A stretch of DNA of 64,000 bases from positions 50,672-114,671 of the forward strand of contig JBHGAV010000004.1 in assembly GCA_041946685.1 (NCBI GenBank), given 5' to 3'. The notes under the pieces are model-generated. The model saw only the letters and a list, made by a program, of their open reading frames with translations. It ran no database searches and was not told the DNA's origin. Of this stretch, positions 1-7,362 are shown piece by piece. Numbering within the stretch: the stretch's first letter is position 1; each line of letters begins with the position of its first letter. This stretch comes from JBHGAV01 sp041946685 (GTDB lineage Bacteria > Acidobacteriota > Terriglobia > Bryobacterales > Bryobacteraceae). Position numbers and translations under genes: made by a program.

Positions 1-2057
1 TGCAGGCGGTCCAGATCTTCGGGCCAAAGACGCGGCGGGTGGGGGCCAAGGTTCACGTAAACCGGGGCGCGGTCGGGGCTGATTACCTCGAGCGAGAACG
101 CGTGCCTCGGCTCGGGCAGCCGTTCCCACGCAAGGCCGATGCGCCGGGCCAGCTCTTCCGACGCCATCTTGGCAGAAACCCCGGATACGAGTCGCGACGC
201 TTGCAGCTTGTTAGCTGTCTGCACCATGGCATCGAAGGGATCGACGGCGGGCACCACCAGCAGGTCCACCGTCTTGCCCTCCTTTTCGGCCATGGTCACC
301 ACGCGGCTGAACAGCTCCCTCTCGTACTCGCTGAAGATCTGGTTCTCCGCCAGTCCGTACTCGCCGGCGCCGGCGGTGATGGGCCGCACCGTCATCACCA
401 CGATGTCGTGGCGGCGCAGATTCGTCTTCTGCAAGACTTTCTGGAGATGCAGCATCCGGCTGTAATCCCGCACCGCGACCAACACGCAGCCAGGGCGGAC
501 GCTGATGGTGTCTGTGCCGACTTGCGGCTGCAACTCTAGGTTGAACTCCTCCAGGCCCTTCGGCTTGGCCTTGTGCCTCGCCGCGTTCACCTTTTCGGAG
601 ATCACGAAGGTGATGAACAGCAGGATGGTGAAAGAGACTCCGTAGATCGTGGCGATGCGCTTCGAGAACAGATTGGCAACCGCGACCAGGAACAGGATCA
701 AGGTCGTCGTTGCCAGGCCGATCGGCAACTCCCTCCCGCCGATGCGGAGGTTCAACGGAGTCTTGTATTCCTGGTCGTGACGCTGGTATCGAAGGGCAAG
801 AACGCCAAGTCCCTTGAGGAAGAAGCTCCAGACAACGCCGAAGGCATAGGCCTCGCCGAGCAGGTACACATCGCCCCGGCTCGCCACAATGGTCGCCAAC
901 TGCAAAGCCGTAACCATGTTGATGATCCGTGAGGTTGTGCCGAACCGGCGGTGGGGCCTGCGGAACCAGTCGAGCAGCACGCCGTCCTCGGCGACACGGT
1001 TGAGCACGCCGTTGGCGCCGATGATGGACGTATTCACCGCCCCCGAAAGGATCAAAGCGCCTACGATGACGACGAACACGTGGAACCCCAACTTCAGCAT
1101 GTGTGGTCCGGCAAGGCTCATGGCCAAGCCGCCGATCAGGTTGTCGTAGTAGCGGCTGCGCAGCTCATCGGGGATAATCATGACCGCGAACAGAGTCACG
1201 ACGCCGGTGCACATGACAGCGTAGGTGCAGACGATGTTCGCCGTAGTCTTCAGGTTCTTGAGTTTCGGGGACTGGATCTCCCTGTACACCTGGGCCAGGG
1301 TCTCAAAGCCGCTCATGGCCAGCAGCGAGTGGCCGAAGGCGATGATGATCGCCACCATGGGTATGTTGGGCCAGAACGTCCCCTGAAACCAGCCCAACGA
1401 TTCTGGTGTGAAATGCAGATTGGAAACCGTGGGCGCGGGCGGCAGCTCCACCTTCGGCTGCAGCAGCAATGTGATCGGGCACCACAGCAGCAGGATCACC
1501 ACCATCACCGTGGTGACCTGCATGATCCGCAGCGCCTTTGAACTCGATTCGTGGATGCCCTTGACGTTCGCCCACCAGAAGTAGAGGGTCACGGCTACGC
1601 CAAAGAACGCCGCGAAGTAGTTGGGATTGATGCGCAGATCCTGATGCATCAACTCGCTGACTTCGTTCAGAAGCCGTCCCAGGTATTGCCCGGCGCTGAC
1701 CGAGCTGATCGGCCCCGTGAGCACATAGTCGACCACCAGAGCCGAAACCGACAACTTGGCCATGAACGGGCCCATGCTGTCGCGCACCACTACGTATACG
1801 CCGCCGCGCACGAACATGCTGCAACTCTCCATGTAGATCGAGCGCACGGCGAAACTGAAGAACATGACTCCCAGCACAAACCAGGGGGCCGACTTGCCGA
1901 TGGCCTGCTCGGCGATGCCTCCGACATAGAACATGGTGGAGGCCAAATCGCTGAGCACAATAGCGGCGCCGCGCCAGAAGGAGATGAAAGAAAGGGCAAC
2001 CGTGGTGGCGACCACGATTCTCGTGGTCTGCGCCGGCTGGCCGGCTTCAGAGGGCAT
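1..2057 (-). CDS. APC-family amino acid permease with C-terminal universal-stress-like domain (partial, 3' end off window)
   Basis: The reading frame starts at ATG 2057 (MPSEAGQPAQTTRIVV) and stays open to the left edge, so at least 685 residues are present and the stop lies outside. The first ~480 residues alternate hydrophobic segments in the pattern of a 12-helix APC-superfamily amino acid/cation transporter, including an early SDLASTMFYVGGIAEQAIG stretch and a loop ending ANGVLNRVAEDGVLLDWF. After the last helix a soluble part begins near residue 520 (RPGCVLVAVRDYSRM). It continues with alternating strands and helices like a universal stress protein (UspA) domain, as in several large bacterial APC transporters. 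It probably imports an amino acid or amine; the substrate cannot be read from sequence. It is divergent from the cca gene with only 42 bp between the starts, so the promoters must overlap. Confidence 0.8.
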   Translation of the reverse strand, partial: MPSEAGQPAQTTRIVVATTVALSFISFWRGAAIVLSDLASTMFYVGGIAEQAIGKSAPWFVLGVMFFSFAVRSIYMESCSMFVRGGVYVVVRDSMGPFMAKLSVSALVVDYVLTGPISSVSAGQYLGRLLNEVSELMHQDLRINPNYFAAFFGVAVTLYFWWANVKGIHESSSKALRIMQVTTVMVVILLLWCPITLLLQPKVELPPAPTVSNLHFTPESLGWFQGTFWPNIPMVAIIIAFGHSLLAMSGFETLAQVYREIQSPKLKNLKTTANIVCTYAVMCTGVVTLFAVMIIPDELRSRYYDNLIGGLAMSLAGPHMLKLGFHVFVVIVGALILSGAVNTSIIGANGVLNRVAEDGVLLDWFRRPHRRFGTTSRIINMVTALQLATIVASRGDVYLLGEAYAFGVVWSFFLKGLGVLALRYQRHDQEYKTPLNLRIGGRELPIGLATTTLILFLVAVANLFSKRIATIYGVSFTILLFITFVISEKVNAARHKAKPKGLEEFNLELQPQVGTDTISVRPGCVLVAVRDYSRMLHLQKVLQKTNLRRHDIVVMTVRPITAGAGEYGLAENQIFSEYERELFSRVVTMAEKEGKTVDLLVVPAVDPFDAMVQTANKLQASRLVSGVSAKMASEELARRIGLAWERLPEPRHAFSLEVISPDRAPVYVNLGPHPPRLWPEDLDRL

Positions 2058-2099
2058 AGGGAACTATCTCAAGGGGCTCCAATCGCTTATTCTACGATC

Positions 2100-3515
2100 A
2101 TGGCGGCAGGGGATACCAGCGGGGCGGATCTGGCGCGCAGGATCGCGTTGCGCCTGCGCTCTCACGGCGCCTCGGCCTACTACGTCGGCGGATGCGTCCG
2201 GGATCTCCTGCTGGGCCGGGTTCCCAAGGACTATGACGTCGCTACCGACGCCCCACCGGTCAGGATCCTCGAACTGTTCCCCGACGCGAGGCAGGTGGGC
2301 GCGCACTTCGGCGTGATGCTCGTTCGCCGTGCGGGAGCCGAAGTGGAGGTGGCCACCTTCCGCAGCGAGCATTCCTACGAAGACGGCCGCCACCCCGGCC
2401 ATGTCCGGTTTGAAACCGATCCGCGGCAGGATGCTCTGCGGCGCGACTTCACGGTCAACGCCTTGCTTCAGGATCCGGAAACCGGAGAAGTGCTGGATTT
2501 CACCGGCGGTCGCGCGGACCTGGAAGCCGGCCTGATCCGTGCCATCGGAGAACCCGAGCCCCGGTTCGGAGAAGATCACCTCCGGATGCTCCGCGCCGTG
2601 CGCCTGGCCGCTTCGCTCCGCTTCCAGATCGAGCCCCGCACGATGGACGCCATCCGACGGATGGCCGGATCGATCCACCGGGTGGCGGCCGAGCGCATCG
2701 CGGACGAACTGGCGCGAATTCTGACCGAGGGCGGCGCGCGCCGCGGCCTGGAGCTGCTCGACGAGTCTGGTTTGTTGCTGGAAATGCTGCCCGAGGTCTG
2801 GGCCACCAAAGGTGTGGAGCAACCGCCGGAATTCCACCCGGAAGGCGACGTTTGGACGCACACACTAATGATGTTGGACATGCTCCGCTCTCCTTCTCTG
2901 ACCCTGGCTCTGAGCGTGCTCCTGCACGACGTCGGCAAGCCCCCGACCTTTCGCGTCGCCGACCGGATTCGCTTTGACGGGCACGCCGCTCTGGGCGCGA
3001 GAATGGCTGCGGACATCCTGAACCGGCTCCGCTTCTCAAGCCGGGTGATCGAGACCGTGGACGCGCTCGTCGCCGATCACTTGCGGTTCAAGGACGTGGA
3101 GCAGATGCGTGAGAGCACGCTGCGCCGCTTCCTGCGTCAGCCTCACTTCGACGAACTGCTCGAACTGCACCGCCTCGACTGCCTGGCGAGCCACGGCTGG
3201 CTCGGCAACTACGAGTTCGTCCGGTCCAAGCAGCGGGAACTGCCCCCCGAGCGTCTCAGGCCTGCGCGCCTGGTGACAGGTAACGATCTGATTCAAGCCG
3301 GCTACCAGCCCGGTCCCGCTTTCCGCGAGGCGCTGGACGCTGTCGAGGACGCGCAACTGGAATCCCGCATCCACACGCGTGAAGACGCTATGGCCCTCCT
3401 CCGGGATCTGCTGGGGCCTCCTGCCGGCCCCTCAGACCGGCCGGTAGGTGAAGATCATGTAGAGGACCACGGCCACGATCGCGAAGATGGCCGAAGCGGC
3501 GACAAACTCCAATAG
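2100..3515 (+). CDS. cca: CCA tRNA nucleotidyltransferase / poly(A) polymerase family protein with HD domain
   Basis: This 471-residue protein has the class II nucleotidyltransferase head: GGCVRDLLLG at about residues 29-38 and the metal-binding DYDVATDA near 43-50, followed by RRDFTVNALL. The RNA-binding helical domain contains EDHLRMLRAVRLAASL. An HD domain follows (H in GDVWTHT, HD in LLHDVGKPP), as in bacterial CCA-adding enzymes that also have phosphohydrolase activity. It should add or repair the CCA end of tRNA, or act as a poly(A) polymerase; sequence alone does not separate these. The frame is open far upstream, but ATG 2100 gives the family N-terminus. The last ~28 residues are low-complexity and charged. 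Their codons overlap a small convergent gene on the other strand, so this tail is probably not functional. Confidence 0.85.
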   Translation: MAAGDTSGADLARRIALRLRSHGASAYYVGGCVRDLLLGRVPKDYDVATDAPPVRILELFPDARQVGAHFGVMLVRRAGAEVEVATFRSEHSYEDGRHPGHVRFETDPRQDALRRDFTVNALLQDPETGEVLDFTGGRADLEAGLIRAIGEPEPRFGEDHLRMLRAVRLAASLRFQIEPRTMDAIRRMAGSIHRVAAERIADELARILTEGGARRGLELLDESGLLLEMLPEVWATKGVEQPPEFHPEGDVWTHTLMMLDMLRSPSLTLALSVLLHDVGKPPTFRVADRIRFDGHAALGARMAADILNRLRFSSRVIETVDALVADHLRFKDVEQMRESTLRRFLRQPHFDELLELHRLDCLASHGWLGNYEFVRSKQRELPPERLRPARLVTGNDLIQAGYQPGPAFREALDAVEDAQLESRIHTREDAMALLRDLLGPPAGPSDRPVGEDHVEDHGHDREDGRSGDKLQ

Positions 3516-3569
3516 GACGGCCTTGCGATCGCCGGGGTCGAGGTCATGCCGCTGACGCATCGGCAGCAT
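3432..3569 (-). CDS. Small single-helix membrane protein (45 aa), function unknown
   Basis: This short gene starts at ATG 3569 and stops at TGA 3432-3434. The product has a charged N-terminus (MLPMRQRHDLDPGDRKAV) and one hydrophobic helix at about residues 22-41 (FVAASAIFAIVAVVLYMIF), ending TYRPV. A good Shine-Dalgarno GGAGGG lies 7 nt before the start. A strong promoter, TTGACA-17 bp-TAGATT, lies about 30-60 nt upstream. The gene overlaps the last 84 nt of the convergent cca gene. I do not recognise the family. The shape resembles small accessory subunits of respiratory complexes or small regulatory membrane proteins. Existence is well supported by promoter, ribosome site and clean topology; the role is unknown. 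Confidence 0.65.
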   Translation of the reverse strand: MLPMRQRHDLDPGDRKAVLLEFVAASAIFAIVAVVLYMIFTYRPV

Positions 3570-3599
3570 GGGGCATCCCTCCGCCTTCCACTCGGCCTA

Positions 3600-3628
3600 A
3601 ATCTAGCTCCCGTCGCTCCCCGTGTCAA
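3600..3628 (-). promoter_or_regulatory. Sigma70-like promoter for the small membrane protein
   Basis: On the minus strand a perfect -35 TTGACA (3623-3628) is followed after exactly 17 bp by TAGATT (3600-3605, four of six consensus bases). Transcription would begin near 3593, giving a leader of about 24 nt that contains the GGAGGG ribosome site before ATG 3569. Confidence 0.6.
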
Positions 3629-3721
3629 GGCCCCTGAAGGCCGTCGCCGGGCTCAATTGCCCTGCCATCTCAACGGCCGCCGCACCACTTGGCCACACGC
3701 CCAGCGCGGACCGGCCCTGAA

Positions 3722-5062
3722 TCACGGCGTATTCGCCGGATAGTGCGGGTGCCAGTACTTGCGCGCCGTAGCGCAGGCGTTATACGCCCACAGCGGGTCC
3801 ATCGTGCGGCAGTGGTGGGAAATCTCGTCCCAGATAGGCTGAAGTCGAGCTGCCATACCGTTTGGCAAGCTGAACTCGACCCGCAGGGCGCTGTCTATGG
3901 GCACCCCTTGCATGTTGGCGTAGACCAGACGCCCCCAGAAATCCGCCGCGCCGGCAGGGTCGTAGCCAGTCGAGATCAGGTATAACTCCGACCAGATATC
4001 CGCATCGTCCGTTCCGCACCACTCCCCGGGGAAGTACCTGCTGCACATGGCTCGAAATGCCCTGTGTCCGATCAGGAAGGCCAGCGCCGAGTCTGAGTCC
4101 CCCATCGCCTCGATCAGAGAGGCGCTCAGGTGGATGCTGTTGTCCGTGGTGTCAAAAGTAGCCTTGATGGTAGTGTCTGGATCAATGACCAGCGATTGCC
4201 CGGCCAGAAAACTGGCCCGCTGAGCATCCCCGTCGTAAACCAACTGGACTGCCGCCGCGCCCTGCAATACCTTGCGGGCGATGTCGTACGGGCGGCGACT
4301 GTACGGGCCAGGCGCTACCATTTCGCCGGAAGGCAGCGGAGACACCAGATCGTCCCGGGCGTTCAGAGTCCAGGCGACGAACGGCAACGGCGGGTCATCG
4401 ACAGGCTCAATCGTGATGCTGCCAGAGAATCCCGGCGGTAGGCTGCTGAAGACCGGCCCCACGTTGAACGCGTTGTGACCTTTGGCCGGTAGCTCCGGGT
4501 GGAGGTACACTCCTCGCGAGAGGCCGGCATCGTCCCGTGCCACAACTCGCAGGTGAAGAGGCTGCGAGTTCGGGTTGGCCAGAGCGACGCCCAGATTGGC
4601 GTTCGCATAGGAGTTGTAGTGGAAGGTGGAACCCGTGCCAACAGCCGCCACATCCCAATACGGGTTTCCGTTCACGGTCGCGCGGTACAGCACTACACCG
4701 GAGACGGGGGAACTGGACGTTGCGATCCCCCACCCCCACGTCATCGTCGCCGCGGCCCCCGTGCTACTCATGGATCTGACGCCTCCCGCGGGCACGGTCA
4801 GGTTCAGGGTGGAAGACGCACCCTGGCCGAAATCCAGAGACCAAGGCTGTCCGCCATCGCCGTAGAAGCTGACTCTAACGGATGCCGCAACCGTAGTGTT
4901 GGGATTGGTGAAGGTGATAGTGGTGGTCCACTTCTGAACGGCCTGACCACCGTCGGCTAGTTGTGCGAAGTAGAGGATCGTCGAAGCCGAAGCGGGATAG
5001 CCGAACTGAGCCCATCCCGGATGGGCGATCGCAAGGGCGAACACAAAAGTGAGCTTCCGCAT
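3722..5062 (-). CDS. Secreted protein with degenerate M48-peptidase-like domain
   Basis: This is a 446-residue exported protein. ATG 5062 is preferred over ATG 5080 because GGAG stands 7 nt before it, and it gives a clean signal peptide (MRKLTFVFALAIAHPGWAQ). The N-terminal half (about 20-250) is beta-rich, with FTNPNTT and LANPNSQPL repeats typical of Acidobacteriota exported proteins. The C-terminal ~180 residues resemble an M48 zinc peptidase: LAFLIGHRAFRAMC sits where the HExxH helix should be, and DDADIWSELYLISTGYDPA matches the E..AD...GYDP segment. The glutamate and second histidine of HExxH are replaced (HRAFR), so catalysis is unlikely. It may be a binding or structural relative of the peptidase. 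It stands alone, convergent with nothing, and faces away from mraZ. Confidence 0.6.
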   Translation of the reverse strand: MRKLTFVFALAIAHPGWAQFGYPASASTILYFAQLADGGQAVQKWTTTITFTNPNTTVAASVRVSFYGDGGQPWSLDFGQGASSTLNLTVPAGGVRSMSSTGAAATMTWGWGIATSSSPVSGVVLYRATVNGNPYWDVAAVGTGSTFHYNSYANANLGVALANPNSQPLHLRVVARDDAGLSRGVYLHPELPAKGHNAFNVGPVFSSLPPGFSGSITIEPVDDPPLPFVAWTLNARDDLVSPLPSGEMVAPGPYSRRPYDIARKVLQGAAAVQLVYDGDAQRASFLAGQSLVIDPDTTIKATFDTTDNSIHLSASLIEAMGDSDSALAFLIGHRAFRAMCSRYFPGEWCGTDDADIWSELYLISTGYDPAGAADFWGRLVYANMQGVPIDSALRVEFSLPNGMAARLQPIWDEISHHCRTMDPLWAYNACATARKYWHPHYPANTP

Positions 5063-5407
5063 AGCCTTTCTCCATGCCAACTCTAGAATCGGGAAATTAG
5101 TATTCGGTCACCGGCTCCCTGGTACTGCGAGTGTTGAGGATCGCTCCTGAAAAGGCCCTGGCAGCGGGAGGGAGTTCGTCGGCCCCGTGTGAACATGTGC
5201 ACTAAACCTTGCAGTTCTGAGGGCGTTCACGAGGCGGATTTCAGACTAGTGCACCCGTTTTGCCCTGTCAAGCGGAAATTCACGGGCACATACCCCTTCC
5301 GGAAATCTCCCACTCCAGTCCGACCTGTTGTAGCCGCCCTTGCATGGCCACTACCCTTTGTGTTGCTCTAGTGGATAGAAACGAAGGGACTTGCGCGCAG
5401 AATTCTC
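5063..5407. other. Intergenic region between the secreted protein and the mraZ promoter
   Basis: About 345 bp with no convincing gene. It is less GC-rich than its surroundings and has stops in most frames. An 8-bp inverted repeat GTGCACTA/TAGTGCAC (5197-5204 and 5247-5254) is present, but its two halves are 42 bp apart and nothing else supports a function. It must contain the leftward promoter of the secreted protein gene, which I could not place. Confidence 0.6.
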
Positions 5408-5436
5408 TTGCATTGCGCCGAATTGTGTTGCATAAT
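5408..5436 (+). promoter_or_regulatory. Sigma70-like promoter of the dcw cluster (PmraZ)
   Basis: TTGCAT (5408-5413), 17 bp, CATAAT (5431-5436). Start of transcription is expected near 5443, exactly where the first MraZ box begins, so a bound MraZ would block initiation or early elongation. The leader before ATG 5472 would be about 29 nt, with no clear Shine-Dalgarno. Confidence 0.6.
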
Positions 5437-5441
5437 CGGCT

Positions 5442-5477
5442 GTGGCCCGTAGTGGGCCAAAGTGGTCTCAAATGGCC
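5442..5477 (+). promoter_or_regulatory. MraZ operator: four boxes with exact 10-bp spacing
   Basis: GTGGCC at 5442, GTGGGC at 5452, GTGGTC at 5462 and ATGGCC at 5472 repeat with an exact 10-nt period. The last one contains the mraZ start codon. Direct TGGGN-type repeats of this period before mraZ are the known binding site of the MraZ ring in Escherichia coli and Mycoplasma. The array therefore indicates autorepression of the cluster. Confidence 0.7.
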
Positions 5478-5957
5478 GAAACTGCCGCAACGGCGACTCC
5501 CAATCGACCCCCGCGAGGCATCTTCTCTGCCAGGGTGGACGAGAAGGGGCGCCTGAAACTGCCGGCGGACCTCAGGGAGTACATCCTCCGCCTTGGAGAG
5601 AAATCGGTCTTCATCACAAGCCTGGACTTACAGATAGCTCGAATCTACACCAACTCCACCTGGGAGTTCAATCAGAAACTGCTCGACGAGTACAAGGAGG
5701 ACCCGGAGATTGCGGAAGACGTCGCCTTCACGGCCAACGACGTCGGCGCCGACAGCGGCATCGACGAGCAGGGGCGGGTGCTGATTCCGCAGGAACTGCG
5801 CCGGCTGCTGGCGATTGAGAATCAGCCTGTGTGGCTGGAGTGCCTGCCCGGCGTGATCAACATCTACAGCAAGTCCGTCTACGAAGAGCGCAAGAGGAGA
5901 GCCGAGGACAGACGCGCCGAGAAGGTCCGTCGTCTGCGGGAGATGGGTCTGAAGTGA
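5472..5957 (+). CDS. mraZ: MraZ transcriptional regulator
   Basis: This 161-residue protein is somewhat longer than the usual ~145-150 because of a short N-terminal tail (MAETAATATPNRPPRG). It has the two AbrB/MraZ half-barrels: one with ARVDEKGRLKLPADLR, the second with GIDEQGRVLIPQELRRL, the expected DxxGRxxxP signature of each half. A basic helical tail follows (EERKRRAEDRRAEKVRR). In other bacteria MraZ forms a ring that binds repeats upstream of its own gene and represses the division/wall cluster. ATG 5472 is chosen over an in-frame GTG at 5442, because the GTG lies inside the operator at the expected transcription start. The stop is 6 nt before rsmH. Confidence 0.9.
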   Translation: MAETAATATPNRPPRGIFSARVDEKGRLKLPADLREYILRLGEKSVFITSLDLQIARIYTNSTWEFNQKLLDEYKEDPEIAEDVAFTANDVGADSGIDEQGRVLIPQELRRLLAIENQPVWLECLPGVINIYSKSVYEERKRRAEDRRAEKVRRLREMGLK

Positions 5958-5963
5958 TGCTCT

Positions 5964-6827
5964 ATGCACTTCCCTGTGATGCGCGATGCCGTTCTGGAGT
6001 ACTTGGCGCCGCCGCCGGAAGGGGTGGTGCTCGAAGCCACCGCAGGTTTGGGAGGGCACACGGCCGCAATCGCCGAACGGATGACCACCGGTCTGGTAAT
6101 CGCCTGCGACCGGGACGCCGAGTCGCTGGAGATCGCCCGGCGCAATGCGGGGCCCCTGGCTGCGCGCATCCGCTTCCACCGGGCGCGCTTCTCCGAGCTT
6201 GGCTCCGTGCTTGCGGCGTATGGGATCGGGAAAGCGGACGGTCTCGTCGCCGACTTGGGGGCGAGCCGGTATCAAATGGCCGACGCCCCGGAAAGAGGTT
6301 TTTCTCTGCAAGCCGACGGTCCCCTGGACATGCGCATGGACCGCAGCCAGGGAACGACGGCGGCCGAGATTGTCAACACAACCGCCGAGAAGGCATTGGC
6401 CGATCTGCTGTTTCAGCTTGGCCAGGAAAGGAGAGCGCGGAGGATTGCCAGAGCTATCGTTCGGGCGCGGCCGATACACAGCACACTGCACTTGGCCAGA
6501 GTAGTGGAGCGGGCCGCGCCCCGAACGGGTCGCCTTCATCCGGCGACGCAGACGTTCATGGCTTTGCGGATTGCCGTCAACGAGGAGCAGGAGGAGTTGC
6601 AGCGATTGTTGGATCTGGTGCCCGAGCTGGTTCGCGCCGGCGGGCGGGCCGTCATTATCTCTTTCATGTCTCTGGAGGACGCCCGGGTCAAGCGGGCGTT
6701 TCAGGGCCTGGCGCGAAGCGGCCGGGCCAAGTTGTTGACCAAACACGTGCTCAGGCCGTCCGGCGAAGAGGTGCGTGTCAACGCAGCATCCCGCAGCGCG
6801 AAGTTGCGGGCGATTGAGTTGCTTTAG
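5964..6827 (+). CDS. rsmH: 16S rRNA (cytosine(1402)-N(4))-methyltransferase RsmH
   Basis: RsmH (MraW) uses S-adenosylmethionine to methylate N4 of C1402 in the decoding centre of 16S rRNA. The 287-residue protein begins with the family signature MHFPVMRDAVLEYL. It has the SAM-binding EATAGLGGHT near residues 23-32 and the family blocks ADLGASRYQMADAPERGFS and DGPLDMRMD (about 93-125). RLHPATQTFMALRIAVN and a C-terminal RPSGEEVRVN complete the pattern. Length is close to the family norm (~300). The canonical second gene of the dcw cluster, it follows mraZ after 6 nt and is presumably translated from the same message. Confidence 0.95.
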   Translation: MHFPVMRDAVLEYLAPPPEGVVLEATAGLGGHTAAIAERMTTGLVIACDRDAESLEIARRNAGPLAARIRFHRARFSELGSVLAAYGIGKADGLVADLGASRYQMADAPERGFSLQADGPLDMRMDRSQGTTAAEIVNTTAEKALADLLFQLGQERRARRIARAIVRARPIHSTLHLARVVERAAPRTGRLHPATQTFMALRIAVNEEQEELQRLLDLVPELVRAGGRAVIISFMSLEDARVKRAFQGLARSGRAKLLTKHVLRPSGEEVRVNAASRSAKLRAIELL

Positions 6828-6840
6828 AGGGGAGCGCAAC

Positions 6841-7335
6841 ATGGCCACGCAGGCTAGTTCAGTCGACAGGTTTTCTACTGGCGCCGGGTGGGGAGAACCG
6901 GTGGCAGAGGCAGGCCGGAAACAGAAAGCCGATTTGTGCGCGTTGCGGCCGGTCCCTAACGAGGAGATCTACTTCTTCAGGAAGACAATCGATAACACCG
7001 GCGTTGTTCGCCAGTCCGATCCCCAGTCCCGCGCCCGCTGCTGGCGCTGGATCGCGACGACCGCGGCTGGGACGCTGCTGCTGGCCGGGCTGCTGTGGCC
7101 GAGCCTGTACAGCATGGTGGCCGGCTACCAGATCGAAGCGCTCAAGGCCCGCCAGCAGAGGCTGGTCGCCGAGCGGTCGGAACTGGAGTTGCAGGAGGCG
7201 CGTCTGCTGAGCCCGGAGAAACTGGAAGAACTCGCGCGCGCCCGGGACTTCGTAGACCCTGCGCCGGCGCAAGTCGTGCACCTTGGACCCCAGCCGGACG
7301 GCTCTCTGGCCGCCCTCCACACGCGCTCCAAGTAA
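6841..7335 (+). CDS. ftsL: FtsL-like cell division protein
   Basis: This 164-residue bitopic membrane protein stands in the ftsL position between rsmH and ftsI. A long cytoplasmic N-terminus (about 65 residues) precedes one transmembrane helix (WIATTAAGTLLLAGLLWPSL, near residues 66-86). A periplasmic coiled-coil follows, rich in E, R, L and A (EALKARQQRLVAERSELEL), then the short SPEKLEELARARDFVDPAPAQVV segment typical of FtsL/FtsB tails. FtsL joins FtsB and FtsQ and activates the FtsWI synthase. Start ATG 6841 follows AGGGGAG by 6 nt. FtsL sequences diverge strongly, so the name rests on topology and position. A candidate FtsB partner lies far away at 62343. Confidence 0.75.
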   Translation: MATQASSVDRFSTGAGWGEPVAEAGRKQKADLCALRPVPNEEIYFFRKTIDNTGVVRQSDPQSRARCWRWIATTAAGTLLLAGLLWPSLYSMVAGYQIEALKARQQRLVAERSELELQEARLLSPEKLEELARARDFVDPAPAQVVHLGPQPDGSLAALHTRSK

Positions 7336-7362
7336 CCATCCGCGCGACAGCAGGAGCGAGCC

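Noticed and set aside
1551..2099. N-terminal extension of Cca
   Set aside because: It is antisense to the permease. The nucleotidyltransferase fold starts shortly after ATG 2100.
5197..5254. Inverted repeat GTGCACTA/TAGTGCAC
   Set aside because: Arms are short and 42 bp apart and not linked to a promoter; likely chance.
5189..5371. 60-codon open frame upstream of mraZ
   Set aside because: No ribosome site, no domain, proline-rich random composition.
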